Notes: generated by a model not told the origin, from the sequence alone. A DNA stretch of 64,000 nt from Morinoia aosen (GCA_030386875.1 CM059560.1:22810683-22874682); one strand, 5' to 3'; shown: positions 35,931 to 46,980, numbered from the stretch's first letter. Numbers and translations are program-made.

Positions 35931-36511
35931 AATTAATAGAGGCGAAAAGAAAACGAGGACCCTTTGTTCATGTCCCTGTGACAAAAGTTCACCCAGAAGG
36001 ATTTCCTCTATACCTTAGCCAAAAAATGAATGCCGCCGCTATAAAATGCCTGATTCCAAGTTCCAGTCATACATCAGAGTTCCAAGTGTCTTGTATATCT
36101 TTGTCAAATTAAGAAAATTATGTCTCGAAAAATCTCTGTAACATGAAAAACTTGTGTTAGACCTAAAAAACTTACTGACATGTCCCATGGAGAATTATTG
36201 AATTGTTTTCTTCTAAATATTGACCTAATTGTGAACTCTAATAGAGTTATAAGCGATTATAAATGTTAAACCAGTCAAGTAACTGATAAATGGAGTTCGT
36301 TGTATTTGTTTCATAAACGACTCATACATCATGCTTCAAGACTTGATATTCGTGGTGTGTCGTTTATGACACGCAATTAAAAATATATAACAGAATGAAA
36401 AAAATAATTGCCTTATGATTTGATATGCTAAAAAGATGTCTATTAAAGAGTTTATGAGCATGTAACAATTTTTTTCTACTTCCAAAAATAATTCATGCAG
36501 TGAAGGGTTAA

Positions 36512-37364
36512 ACAGAACGCTATGGATATTAAACTGAATAGAAAAATTTTAAAGAGATTACGATTATATAATATAATAAATCTTAATATTTAGAATAGCG
36601 TAGAGTTTTCCAGAATGCCTCTTTAGTTTCCCGCTATATTTGGCTTCCTATTGCAGCCCATGGCATTTGAATGTTCCATGGACTTGATAACATGAAACCA
36701 AAGGATGCGCATTTCATCCCACCATGCTTCATTGTCCGCGTTCTTGAGATTACAAAATCAATTTTAGAACCGCAGTAAATTTTAGAACGACTGCATCCCT
36801 CGCAAAGAGCAGTTGGTTCTTCCATGCAAATCTTTAGAAAGAAGGGAGTTTCAAGTCTGATTGAAATTCAAACCCCGTGAGGCACAAAGATGGCTTTTAG
36901 ATCGGAGAGTGCGTGTGTGCTTCCTTTAAACTCGACTCGTTTAATTCGGGGATCTGGGCAGCAAACTGCAGAAACAGCTCATATTCTCCCTCGGCTTAAT
37001 GGTTTCAAATAATATTTTTCTTTTACATTTCTGTTAACGGCTTAATGAATACCGTAAACTTAGTTTTACGGAATTGTGCTACAGTGCCACAATGAAAAAC
37101 ATTTTCTTAAAAGAGAAAGTACTTTCAAAATACAAAGTAGAGAACCCCTTCACGAACGTGGGGGAAAGTCAATGGTAAAAATAGATTTACTAATTAATGA
37201 AAAATTTTCCACCACTTAAAAGAGTACAGAGGAATAAATAAACAGATGAATATCTACGAGTATAGCTTTTTGAATGGTACAAATTCATAGAAAAACTTCA
37301 ATGATGACCTACAATTTGTAGAAAGCAGATACGCGTTCGGCGTTAAGGGCCAAAACTCTACTAG
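36512..37364. other. AT-rich spacer, nothing seen
   Basis: No gene or repeat found. It ends with CTAG, the target site of the Gypsy element. Confidence 0.4.
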
Positions 37365-38193
37365 TGTTGTGTCCCGAGTAAGAACCGTTAAGTTTTCACC
37401 ACAAAAAAGGAGTAAGGACGGTTGAACGTGAGTCCGACATCTGGACTGCTATAAAAAAGAGTCCTGCAATTCAGCATAAACCCGGCGTGAGAAAGGGCAA
37501 CGCTTACCCAGCGAGGGCTCGACCGTTACAAAAAAAGAGGCAACACCTGCGCTCCCAGGGGCAGCGTGGCAGCGTGGCAACAGCGTGGCACCAGCGTGGC
37601 ACCAGCGTGGCACCAGTGTGGCAGCGGACGGCAACAGCAGATGGCAACGGCTGGCGCTACCCGAGGGCGCGGCTGGGCCTAAGCGACGACAGGGGTGTTC
37701 AGCTGCGGCATTTGCTGCATGCCCCAGAAGTAACGGTCACGGCGCGAGTCTACTTAAAGGGTACGACGAGGGCTAGGGCATCATCACTATAGAGCGAAAC
37801 TCCGTCGCTTAAAGATCTCTCGGTGCCGCTTTCTTTAATTTGTAAAACTTGTATACGGTAGGCACACCGTATTAGTCCCTGACTCTGTGTTAATCTTCAC
37901 GTAAAAGACTTTAACGTACAATTCGAGATCTTGTCATCATACCCCGACATCGCTGCGTACCCAAAAGATGCGTAAGACTTATGTAGCAATTGTTCCTAAA
38001 TTTGCTAGTCTCATCTACCCCATTGTCATATTTTGTGTACATCTTTCATTATAACAAGTAAAAACGATGTGGCCACGTTGAAAGAATCGTGTTTTCTTTC
38101 GGAAAATAACTCCTTTGATTTTTAGACTTGAAAAGAAAGAAAATTTGAAAAATCATAAACTCGGATTCTACAAAAAAAAAGAAGTATATAACA
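37365..38193 (+). repeat. Gypsy left LTR
   Basis: The 829-bp LTR carries a TATA-like CTATAAAAAAG near 37449 and a GC-rich minisatellite-like run of AGCGTGGCACC-type units at about 37565-37627. It matches the right LTR almost base for base. Confidence 0.95.
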
Positions 38194-38814
38194 AAATGGT
38201 GGGCAGCGAGTGTGGGATCATAACCCATTAAAACTTAACGTCTCCGCAAGAGACCGCTGTTGCCACGCTACCTATTCAAAAAAAAAATTAGATATTTAAC
38301 GTAACATGAATGGCCACATGATTAGGAAGTTTATTTCACTCATCATTGTACCCATTCTATTCACATAATTTATGTCATTGTTTTGATTTACTTGTGTATT
38401 TCCCATGTGATTTATTGTCATTATTTGCACCTTGTGTCAGTGTATTGATTTATTTCGTGTGAACTTGTACCATATTTACTATTTTGATGCTTTACCCGTT
38501 TATTGTCTCATTCCCATTGCGTGATTTAACCCATTTACCTTTCTAATATGATTATTGTGCCTATTCAAAACCCCATTTTATCCCCATTATGACCCTATTT
38601 TCTATTACTGTTGTTGATGTTATTGACGATTCATTTGTTTCTGTGCATTTGGAAACTTATTGTGCGAAAAAACTCAATTATGTCTGTGTATTTGGAAACA
38701 TATTGTACGAAATATTGCATTTAAACTTCTAATTTGAAACTCTAAAATTGCTATCAGTGTTCATTGTGAATCTATTTTGCTTCGCCAATTTTGCCCTAAT
38801 TATCAGTTGAAACC

Positions 38815-39648
38815 ATGGCTGGGGACGATAATGAAAGTAATCAAAGTAACAATGGTGAGAACAATCAAAGTAGCTTTGTCACTTTAAATCACGCAATTGA
38901 ACTGCCTAAATTTAATGGTGAAGGCTGTGTAACTTCATTTTTAAAACACTTTCAGACCAGAGTTGACATCTACACGAATGACATCGATTTGCAATGTCGT
39001 TATTTGAAAAATGCTCTTACTGGGAAGGCTTGGGATTCTTATGTCCTCAAGTCCGACCAATTGGTCACACTGGAAGATGTCAAGACTTGGCTTATTTCTG
39101 TGTACAAAGGGGCTGTAAATTATAGAAAAACCGTTCATAAAATCCTATTTAATCTGCGTCAAGAGAATGATGAGACAGTGAATGCCTATGCAACTCGCGT
39201 TCTTGCTAGCTGGAAGGACGTGTTCGGTCCAGAATGGCACTACGAGGATAGCAAAGCACAAAAGATACTCATTCCTACTATCATTAAAAATATGAATCCC
39301 AAGATCAGTGAAAAATTATCTCATGATTTTGATCCTGAGAGTGTGACAAAACTCCTAGACAAAGCGAGGTCAATTGAGGAGTCTTTGATCGAAGAAAGAA
39401 CTATGTTGAGCCGGAAGAGGCGAATTCACGAAAGTGATGTGGTGGTTGAGAAGTACCAATACAATTCACCACAAAAGCGAGCGTACCAGCCTAAAAATCC
39501 ATTCAAATGGCAAAGTGCTTCACACAAAAATGCTCGCCCATTTAATAATTATCAACGCAAATTCAATGGCCATCCGAGTCAGAATGGTGACATCGCCGCA
39601 GTAAAGTCAAAAAACTTCCACAGCAACCGAAAAGCTTTTCCCCCGTGA
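38815..39648 (+). CDS. gag: Gypsy gag-like protein (fossil element)
   Basis: Gag proteins package element RNA. The 277-codon frame starts at an ATG in good context (AACCATGG) after a leader of about 600 bp. It resembles the capsid part of Gypsy-type gag in having an aromatic-rich stretch near residue 35 (ELPKFNGEG...FLKHFQTRV) and an LTGKAWDSY motif, followed by NLRQENDETVNAYATRVLAS. The C-terminus is basic and Asn-rich, and I see no CCHC zinc knuckle. It overlaps the start of pol by a few bases in another frame. Confidence 0.9.
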   Translation: MAGDDNESNQSNNGENNQSSFVTLNHAIELPKFNGEGCVTSFLKHFQTRVDIYTNDIDLQCRYLKNALTGKAWDSYVLKSDQLVTLEDVKTWLISVYKGAVNYRKTVHKILFNLRQENDETVNAYATRVLASWKDVFGPEWHYEDSKAQKILIPTIIKNMNPKISEKLSHDFDPESVTKLLDKARSIEESLIEERTMLSRKRRIHESDVVVEKYQYNSPQKRAYQPKNPFKWQSASHKNARPFNNYQRKFNGHPSQNGDIAAVKSKNFHSNRKAFPP

Positions 39649-42600
39649 TTTTGCTAAATATTGAACAGAAAAAATGCTCCACTTTCGTTGATTCAGGCTC
39701 TTCCGTGACTCTTGTGAAATCTTGTGTAATTAGCAAATTATTCCAAACTCCACCCCGAATTAAACGATGCACTAAAGTTCTCTGTTCTGTAAATGGAGAT
39801 AATCTCCACACTCGAGGCACGATTAACCTGAAATTTAAACTAGGTGATGTTGAGTATTGCCATTCCGCTGTCATTGTGGAAGATTCTTACTTCCCTGGAG
39901 CTGTCTTGATAGGCCGAGATTTCCTTAAGAGATTCGGTATTGAAATAAAATACAGTCAGCATGAGAAAGGTCACGTGAGAATTAATGATAAGATTTACCC
40001 ATTTCAATCAGTTGCTGCTTCTAATTCAGTAAATTTTGTGAAACAATCTGAGGATGCATCATTCAGTGTCGCGAGAATGTCACATGATCTGACTATTGAG
40101 GGAGGCACGTTGTGCCATTCCTTTTTGAGAGTTCCCAAGCACATGAATGGAAAAACAGTCGTTCTAAAACAGAGCGTTACGTGCAAAGGAATAGCAGTGC
40201 CTCGTACGTTAGCCACTGTCCGTGATGGTACCGTGCCTGTAGTTTTTGTAAATTATAATGATAAGAATGTTCTTGTACCTAGAAATAAAATTTGTGCTAC
40301 CCTAGATGTTGCTATTGAAGAGCCGGAGTCTGGTTCAGACGAAAGCGAAAGTGATGCTCGAGCGCAGACGCGGCGCAAGGCCTATGAGGCGGTGGCTGTA
40401 GTGCACAGTGACCATGGATGTAGACAAACGAGCGAGTCAGCTCACTGCCGCTCTGACCAGCAGGCAGAGATTGGGAACAGCAGACTCATACGCGTCGCAG
40501 AGAAACGCAATGAACCTGAATTCGATGAAATGATAGACGATGTTGATTTGTCTCACTTGAACTTAGATCAGAGAACGACCCTTGTAAATTTGATTAACAA
40601 ACACAGGAATGCGTTCGCGGTTGGAGACGAGATTGGTCATGCGCGAAATGCTGTGCATAGATTAGACGTTCAGGGACACTCCCCCATCAATACACCGCAG
40701 TATCGAGTCCCCCACGCTACAAAGCAATTGGTTGAAGAGCATGTCCAGGAGATGCTCAGGCAAAAAGTTATTGAACCAAGTTTTTCGCCTTGGTCTTCCC
40801 CAATCTTAGCTGTACGTAAAAGTGATGGTTCACATCGGATCGTAGTTGACTTCCGACTTATCAATAAGATTTGTAGGAAGGACTCTTTCCCAATTCCGAA
40901 TATGACAGACACCTTGGAATCTCTAAAGGGCTCAAACTTGTTCACCACTTTAGATATGAGAAGCTCCTATCATCAGATCGAACTGTCCCCAGAGAGCAGA
41001 GACATTACCGCTTTCAGAACGCCTACAGGTAGTTATAGGTACTGCCGTTCGCCTCAGGGTCTTATCACTTCTGCAGCTGCACTCCAAAGGGCAGTTAATA
41101 TGGCTTTTTCTCCATTCATTTCAAAATTTCTGTTCTGTTACGTTGACGACATCATCATCTATTCAAAAAATTTCGAGACTCATGTCGAACATTTGGATAA
41201 GGCGTTGCTTCAAACAGCTGCTTCAGGCTTCAAACTAAGTCTCAAAAAATGCCAATTTGCTGCGAGTAGCGTGACTTTCCTTGGTATCAAAGTCAGTTCA
41301 GAGGGACTAACTCCCAGACCTGACAAAGTGCGAGCTTTAGCGGATGCTTTGAGACCTAGGAGTGTTAAAGAGGTGAAGAGATTCTTAGGCTCTACCGGAT
41401 TCTTTAGAAAGTTCATTAAAAATTATGCTCATATCGCGGCACCTCTAACCGAGCTTACAAAAAAGACGAACGTATTTAAATGGACTGACGTCCATCAGCG
41501 AGCTTTCGATGACTTGAAAGATAAACTTGTGTCTGCGCCTATACTTAAATTTCCTGACTTTCAGAGAGAGTTTGTGTTGCACACTGATGCCTCGGGCATT
41601 GCAATTGGAGGAGCATTACTTCAGATGCACGACGGCATTGAGTTACCTGTAGCATACTATAGTCGAAAATTAAAAGGAAATGAACTTAAGTACTCTGCAA
41701 CAGAACTCGAAGCTCTTGCTATCCATGATTCAATCAAACATTATGATGCGTACCTGTACTTAAATGAGTTCGTCGTGGTGACAGATCATCGCCCCTTAAC
41801 TTTCATTTTTGCTAATAAAACAGGTAATCACCGTATTTCAAGATGGGCTCTGCTTCTTCAGGAGTATAATTTCTCTGTTCGGTACAAGCCAGGAGCACAA
41901 CACCATTTGCCCGACTATTTGTCTAGATCCGAAAGAATCGTCAATGCTGTCGTTGTCGTTGACACTGCTGAGTCAAACTGTAGTAATAAGAATGATCCTA
42001 AAATTAATGCTGATATTCCTTCTAGAATTAAGCCTTGTTCTAATAATAATGCGACAGATGTTCCCGTCGACGACGTGTGCCCTCCACCCGTGTACAGTGA
42101 ACGTGATAAGAGTGTTGCCGTCGAGGCAAAGCAATTGAGCCTGGATGATGTTGTTTCAGAGCAAGAAAAGGACTCACTTTGGTCTGATGTAAGAAACTTG
42201 TTAACTGGCAATGACTTGGGTGATACTAAGATTTCAAACATTGACGAATATTTTATTGATGAGAACAATGTCCTGTGTAGATTGTCGAGAAAGAAACGCA
42301 GAAACGGTAGAAGTAATGTACAAATAGTCATTCCTAAGTCTTTAGTTAAGGTAGCTTTAAAGCTGAGCCATGACAACGATTTGTCCGCTCATTTGGGTTT
42401 CCTGAGAACTCTTGAACGGGCCAGAGATAAATTCTTCTGGATTAATCAAATTCGTGACGTCAAGGACCACGTGAAGAAATGTTTGCAGTGCCAACGAAGG
42501 AAATGGCAGGGCCAATTTAAAGTCCCCTTAGGTAAATTCCCCGAAACCTCTTTTCCCCTTGAAAGAGTTGCTGTTGACCTTGTTGAACTTCCTGTTAGTT

Positions 42601-43550
42601 ACGCAGGTAACAAATACCTTCTAACAATAGTTGATCATTTCACAAGATATGTTGATGCTTACCCCCTTACAGATAAGTCTGCTGATACTGTCACCAGAGC
42701 TTTTGTCCAATACGTCGGAAAGTTCTCAGCCCCAAATACGATCGTCAGTGACAGAGGCAGCGAATTTACCAATAGGTTATTCCAGGACGTCTGCAAGAAT
42801 CTTAAAGCGAGATCACAAACGACTACTGCTTACCACCCGATGGCAAATGGATGCTGTGAGAGACTCAATGGCATCTTGAAAACTGCAATTTCTCACCTGG
42901 CCGCGGAAGATAAATTTAGCTGGGACGAGAGCGTTGCCTTTGCGACTCTCGCGGTGAATACTTCCTATCAGACTGCGATTAAAGACACGCCGTTCTTCTT
43001 GTTCTACGGTAGAGATGCTAACCTTCCTTACCACGACATCTTCAAGGAGCAGCCCATCAATTACGCATGTGACCAAGATTATTCAACAGAAGTTTCGCTC
43101 CGACTTTCCAAAGCATTTGCTGCTGTTAGAAAAAACTCTGAGGCGGCCAGGCAAGCTGCGGCGAAGATCTACAATCGAACGGCCAAAGAATGTGATGTCC
43201 AAGCTGGGGACCTTATTATGTTGAGGAATGAAGCAGGGCGGGTCGAGGACAGAGCCTTCCCATCGAGATTCATAGGCCCGTACAGAGTTACTTCTAGACA
43301 TGGAAATAACATCACTATCAACGGCCTCTACTCAGACAGAAAAGAGCAGAAGGTTCACCTCAACCGAGTCAAAGGAGCTTATCTTGACGACGCCATGGCC
43401 TTCCCTTTCAACAACGACGAAGAAAAGGACGAACTGCAAGGGGCAGAGACGAACGACATTCCTACAGTGCCGAGCACAAGCCAGAGAAATGAAGAAATGA
43501 TTCCTAGATATTCTCTGAGGAATCGGACGAGACGCCCAAACTATGTATGA
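39645..43550 (+). CDS. pol: Gypsy pol polyprotein: protease, RT, RNase H, integrase (fossil element)
   Basis: The 1301-codon frame holds the full Gypsy pol order. Protease: FVDSGSSVTLV near residue 15. Reverse transcriptase: PYR-type entry block near 350 (TPQYRVPHATKQLVEEHVQE), VVDFRLIN near 400 and the catalytic FCYVDDIIIYSK near 497. RNase H: LHTDASGIAIGGALLQ near 646 and TDHRPLTF. Integrase: HHCC finger from HDNDLSAHLGF (about 909) to CLQCQ (about 946), catalytic Asp in VAVDLVEL (about 978), Asp in VSDRGSEF (about 1034), Glu in CERLNG (about 1071), then a GPY-type FIGPYRVTS near 1210. No chromodomain is evident. Protein processing would be by its own protease. Confidence 0.95.
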   Translation: MILLNIEQKKCSTFVDSGSSVTLVKSCVISKLFQTPPRIKRCTKVLCSVNGDNLHTRGTINLKFKLGDVEYCHSAVIVEDSYFPGAVLIGRDFLKRFGIEIKYSQHEKGHVRINDKIYPFQSVAASNSVNFVKQSEDASFSVARMSHDLTIEGGTLCHSFLRVPKHMNGKTVVLKQSVTCKGIAVPRTLATVRDGTVPVVFVNYNDKNVLVPRNKICATLDVAIEEPESGSDESESDARAQTRRKAYEAVAVVHSDHGCRQTSESAHCRSDQQAEIGNSRLIRVAEKRNEPEFDEMIDDVDLSHLNLDQRTTLVNLINKHRNAFAVGDEIGHARNAVHRLDVQGHSPINTPQYRVPHATKQLVEEHVQEMLRQKVIEPSFSPWSSPILAVRKSDGSHRIVVDFRLINKICRKDSFPIPNMTDTLESLKGSNLFTTLDMRSSYHQIELSPESRDITAFRTPTGSYRYCRSPQGLITSAAALQRAVNMAFSPFISKFLFCYVDDIIIYSKNFETHVEHLDKALLQTAASGFKLSLKKCQFAASSVTFLGIKVSSEGLTPRPDKVRALADALRPRSVKEVKRFLGSTGFFRKFIKNYAHIAAPLTELTKKTNVFKWTDVHQRAFDDLKDKLVSAPILKFPDFQREFVLHTDASGIAIGGALLQMHDGIELPVAYYSRKLKGNELKYSATELEALAIHDSIKHYDAYLYLNEFVVVTDHRPLTFIFANKTGNHRISRWALLLQEYNFSVRYKPGAQHHLPDYLSRSERIVNAVVVVDTAESNCSNKNDPKINADIPSRIKPCSNNNATDVPVDDVCPPPVYSERDKSVAVEAKQLSLDDVVSEQEKDSLWSDVRNLLTGNDLGDTKISNIDEYFIDENNVLCRLSRKKRRNGRSNVQIVIPKSLVKVALKLSHDNDLSAHLGFLRTLERARDKFFWINQIRDVKDHVKKCLQCQRRKWQGQFKVPLGKFPETSFPLERVAVDLVELPVSYAGNKYLLTIVDHFTRYVDAYPLTDKSADTVTRAFVQYVGKFSAPNTIVSDRGSEFTNRLFQDVCKNLKARSQTTTAYHPMANGCCERLNGILKTAISHLAAEDKFSWDESVAFATLAVNTSYQTAIKDTPFFLFYGRDANLPYHDIFKEQPINYACDQDYSTEVSLRLSKAFAAVRKNSEAARQAAAKIYNRTAKECDVQAGDLIMLRNEAGRVEDRAFPSRFIGPYRVTSRHGNNITINGLYSDRKEQKVHLNRVKGAYLDDAMAFPFNNDEEKDELQGAETNDIPTVPSTSQRNEEMIPRYSLRNRTRRPNYV

Positions 43551-45240
43551 TTATTTGTGTCTCGCAAGGACGTCCCAAAACTTCGATGATGATTGCTCCA
43601 TTTCATTCTAAAGATGTACTATGTTTAATATTAAGAATGTTTTCTAACCATTTCCCTTGTGTTTAACATTTCTTTCGTATTACAAATTTAGGATACGTGC
43701 TTTGACTTAGAATTAACTGATTTTCCACGTCCCAAATCTTCAATAATGATTATCTCATTTCACTCCCAAATGTTCTATGTTTAATATTAAGAATGTTTTC
43801 TAATCATTTCCCTTGTGTTTAACATTTCTTTCATATTTCAATTTTAGGATAAGTGCTTCGACTTAAATTTAAATGATTTCTCCAGCGAAATGCAGATAGG
43901 ATGTATTACATGATTAATGTCGATTTATAAATCAATTTATGTATTTACCTTGATGATGCTCATTAATCAGATAAAAATTTTACTCGATGTCAAATTTGTA
44001 ACCCGTTCGTATGTCTTTTCATAGCTCTTCCCCAGGAATGCGTGCTAATACGTAGGAACTTTCCTTTAAAGCCCACTAATTATCCGAGATATTGAATGTC
44101 ATATTATGTATTTCTCATTAACTTCATTTACCGTGCATTTTGTGTTCTCTAACGGATTTCTTTGAGCTTATTGCGTTAGATTACTTTGATCTCTCATAAA
44201 TTTCATTTACCTTGCATTTATTTTATTTTGCGTTAGTTATAATATTCTCTAAATGGATTTCTTAGAACTTATTGCGTTAGATTACTTTGATTCTAGTTAA
44301 AATGCTATCGAAGGATGGTACACCGGGATGTGAATGGCATGGGGGAGATGTGATGAGTAGATGGACACAATTGATTACGATAAGTCAAAGAAATCCGAGA
44401 GAAAAATTTATCAAAGTCTGAGATTAACGTGGAACGATTGATTGCAGCGATGCTGTGCCAACTGGGGCCCGAGCAGCGGCAGCACACACCCTCCTCTCTC
44501 CACCGCAGCTGCGCCGCGGCTGGGGAGCCGTGTACAGGCGCACAGCACTCACGCACCGCTCGCCAGCGCGGCAGTGCAGCGACCCAGGGGCAGTGTGCAG
44601 GCGCACAGTACACTACCAACGCTATGGCAACACCGCTCTACATACCAGCTGTTTCTGCTACGCGCCGTCAGCGACGACCTTGCTATTAAAGGGCCCGCCT
44701 CAGCTGTCCTGGCGTGCCGCGGCCCCAGCTGTACAGACGCAATCGGCGGATCCAGCTTACATCTGCAGCAACAGTACACTCACTCGTACAAAGGACTAGA
44801 TTTCCTCCTGAATATCTATATTTTCGCCGGACACGGATTCAACAACGGCGATAAAAAAAAATGAAGAAGATACCGTTGGACAGCAATATGTCCGTAGTAA
44901 CTACACGCAGGAGGTTGAGTATAGACTGGTCGAATGCATATTCGATATTTTATTCAGGTTGTTTTCACCCCTTGAACGTCTTCAGAAGGCCTCTGATAGA
45001 ACGTCATTAGCCAAGGGAGAAGGTCTTCGATAGTGAACTGGAATAGGACGTCCCGACGACTACAGTAAGCTATCGCTTGTTCAGGATCTTCGATTCAGAA
45101 GTGCGTCAGAAGCACAAATCTCAAGGCTTGTCTAATTTCGCCCCTGAAATGAAGTACGAATCTCAGATGCGTGACTTCAGTAGACGGAAACTTCCATTTT
45201 ACATCCAGGAGGATGCTGATTAATATAGGTGGGGGGATTC
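43551..45240 (+). other. Gypsy 3' non-coding region with duplications and an LTR-like block
   Basis: About 1.7 kb separates pol from the right LTR. It begins with a tandem duplication of about 165 bp (43567-43732 and 43733-43889, sharing TGTTTAATATTAAGAATGTT). A second repeated phrase, TTATTGCGTTAGATTACTTT, occurs at 44167 and 44270. At 44346-44870 a G-rich tract (GGGGGAGATG) is followed by TGTGATGAG..., a GC-rich patch and TATTAAAGG, resembling another LTR start. The polypurine tract proper (AGGTGGGGGGATTC) ends at 45240. No envelope-like frame is present. Confidence 0.7.
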
Positions 45241-46069
45241 TGTTGTGTCCCGAGTACGAACCGTTAAGTTTTCACCACAAAAAAGGAGTAAGGACGGTTG
45301 AACGTGAGTCCGACATCTGGACTGCTATAAAAAAGAGTCCTGCAATTCAGCATAAACCCGGCGTGAGAAAGGGCAACGCTTACCCAGCGAGGGCTCGACC
45401 GTTACAAAAAAAGAGGCAACACCTGCGCTCCCAGGGGCAGCGTGGCAGCGTGGCAACAGCGTGGCACCAGCGTGGCACCAGCGTGGCACCAGTGTGGCAG
45501 CGGACGGCAACAGCAGATGGCAACGGCTGGCGCTACCCGAGGGCGCGGCTGGGCCTAAGCGACGACAGGGGTGTTCAGCTGCGGCATTTGCTGCATGCCC
45601 CAGAAGTAACGGTCACGGCGCGAGTCTACTTAAAGGGTACGACGAGGGCTAGGGCATCATCACTATAGAGCGAAACTCCGTCGCTTAAAGATCTCTCGGT
45701 GCCGCTTTCTTTAATTTGTAAAACTTGTATACGGTAGGCACACCGTATTAGTCCCTGACTCTGTGTTAATCTTCACGTAAAAGACTTTAACGTACAATTC
45801 GAGATCTTGTCATCATACCCCGACATCGCTGCGTACCCAAAAGATGCGTAAGACTTATGTAGCAATTGTTCCTAAATTTGCTAGTCTCATCTACCCCATT
45901 GTCATATTTTGTGTACATCTTTCATTATAACAAGTAAAAACGATGTGGCCACGTTGAAAGAATCGTGTTTTCTTTCGGAAAATAACTCCTTTGATTTTTA
46001 GACTTGAAAAGAAAGAAAATTTGAAAAATCATAAACTCGGATTCTACAAAAAAAAAGAAGTATATAACA
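45241..46069 (+). repeat. Gypsy right LTR
   Basis: Matches the left LTR over its whole 829 bp with about one visible difference. It is preceded by the polypurine tract and followed by the CTAG duplication. Confidence 0.95.
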
Positions 46070-46274
46070 CTAGTGCGTCGTAAGGGAACTGAGGCTAATT
46101 GTGTTTGAGGCGGGGGTCCCCCAGGGTATTAAATCTGAGTGCATGTGAACATAGATGAACTTTTCTACGCGACCACAGTTTAGAAAACCGATATCTTACT
46201 TATCAATAACTCTTTTCATTCCACAACCAGGACTGCTAGATTAGCTTATTTGCTCGTAGAGATTTTTATCCTTT

Positions 46275-46585
46275 AAGGTTATAGCAAAGAAGAACTTTAA
46301 AATCATTTTAATGAAACGTTTCAAGCCTCAGCTCATCATCAGTCATATCTGCAAGTACAAAATATACATGTATTGAACAAAAACATGGCAAAATCATAAA
46401 ATTGCTCATCCTTCATGCATTCAAACAAGTGTCTAGATAAAAAAGACATGACATAAAAGCTGATTAAATCTAAATATCAAAACTTCACTAACTAGAATCG
46501 TGGATGTGAGTTAAAACGGAAAATAAGAATACAAGAGTACAACTAAAAGTCGGAACGGTTATAAGGTCAGAATAAAATAGAAAAG
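46275..46585 (-). repeat. Penelope pLTR-like repeat, inverted copy
   Basis: Reverse complement of 46981-47293 with few differences, from AAGGTTATAGCAAAGAAGAA at the outer edge to AATAAAATAGAAAAG at the inner edge. Confidence 0.85.
46294..46356 (-). ncRNA. Hammerhead ribozyme-like motif (minus strand)
   Basis: On the minus strand the core CUGAUGA (46336-46342) is followed by a short stem II (AGC/GCU around UGAG), GAAA (46319-46322) and the ACGU mini-stem III with the cleavage-site U. Stem I is AUGA/UCAU (46343-46346 with 46311-46314) plus an outer 4-bp helix. It has the same layout as the plus-strand copy at 47212-47274. Confidence 0.65.
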
Positions 46586-46588
46586 GGC

Positions 46589-46918
46589 TTGCGATCATCT
46601 CTCATTTATGAATTTAGTTGTGCGCATTGCGCATCGTGGTATGTGGGATCAACCAAAAGAGTATTATTTATGAGAGTCGCTGAGCATGCCGGAAGGAGTC
46701 ATCGCACAGGACGCCCGTTAGGGGCAAATTCCCATTCTAACATAAGGCAGCACTGTATGGGTCAATGCGAACAAATTATCAGTAACGAGGAATTTACAAT
46801 TTTAGACTATGCTTCGAATTCTTGTGAACTGCGTATTCACAAATATACACAAATGCACAAATATGTATACTCTGTATGTACACAAATTGAAACCGGCTCT
46901 GAATTATATGCAGAGTGA
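46589..46918 (+). pseudogene. Penelope GIY-YIG endonuclease domain fragment
   Basis: The GIY-YIG domain nicks target DNA for Penelope-like retroelements. The 109-codon frame opens with LIYEFSCAHCASWYVGSTKR (the Y-x-F-x-C...YVGST form of the GIY-YIG signature). It continues with RVAEHAGRSHRTGRPLG, where R..EH is the catalytic Arg region, then SNIRQHC and EEFTILDYASNSCELRI. The usual acidic metal-binding residue of the (L)RILES motif is not visible and the tail becomes repetitive (HKYTQMHKYVY). The RT domain that normally precedes it is missing and the inverted repeat begins just upstream. Not functional as it stands. Confidence 0.75.
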
Positions 46919-46980
46919 AGAATTATATGTCCTTTAAAAATTATAGGTTCTTAGTGAGTTTTTCAATGTACATGTTATTG

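Larger units (their letters stand above)
33044..36507 (+). mobile_element. Decayed piggyBac-type transposon
   Basis: The element starts CCCTTCACTGCATG at 33044 and ends with the exact inverse at 36494-36507; TTAA flanks both sides (33040-33043, 36508-36511). This is the piggyBac signature. Just inside each end is a 16-bp palindrome: GTGTCGAATATGACAC at 33060-33075 and GTGTCGTTTATGACAC at 36357-36372. A transposase relic lies at 35260-35930. A separate 1.49-kb element (33181-34672) is inserted near the left end. Subtracting it leaves about 2.0 kb, close to a shortened piggyBac. The transposase frames are broken, so the copy is dead. Confidence 0.8.
37365..46069 (+). mobile_element. Ty3/Gypsy LTR retrotransposon, whole-looking and young
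   Basis: Two 829-bp LTRs (37365-38193 and 45241-46069) begin TGTTGT and end AACA, and the element is flanked by the 4-bp duplication CTAG (37361-37364 and 46070-46073). Order inside: a TGG-starting primer-binding-site-like stretch about four bases after the left LTR, a leader, gag, pol (protease, RT, RNase H, integrase), about 1.7 kb without genes, and a G-rich polypurine tract just before the right LTR. No envelope gene was seen. Gag and pol overlap in different frames, as is usual in families that shift frame between them. By eye the two LTRs differ at about one base, so insertion is recent. It is best read as a recent fossil that looks whole. Confidence 0.95.

Noticed and set aside
37487-37792. 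101-codon frame, repeated at 45171-45668
   Set aside because: It lies in the two identical Gypsy LTRs and follows their GC-rich repeat units; LTRs do not encode a protein here.
44429-44864. Overlapping frames of 86-140 codons after pol, considered as an envelope gene
   Set aside because: No signal peptide, membrane segment or envelope motif; the frames reflect the GC-rich block.
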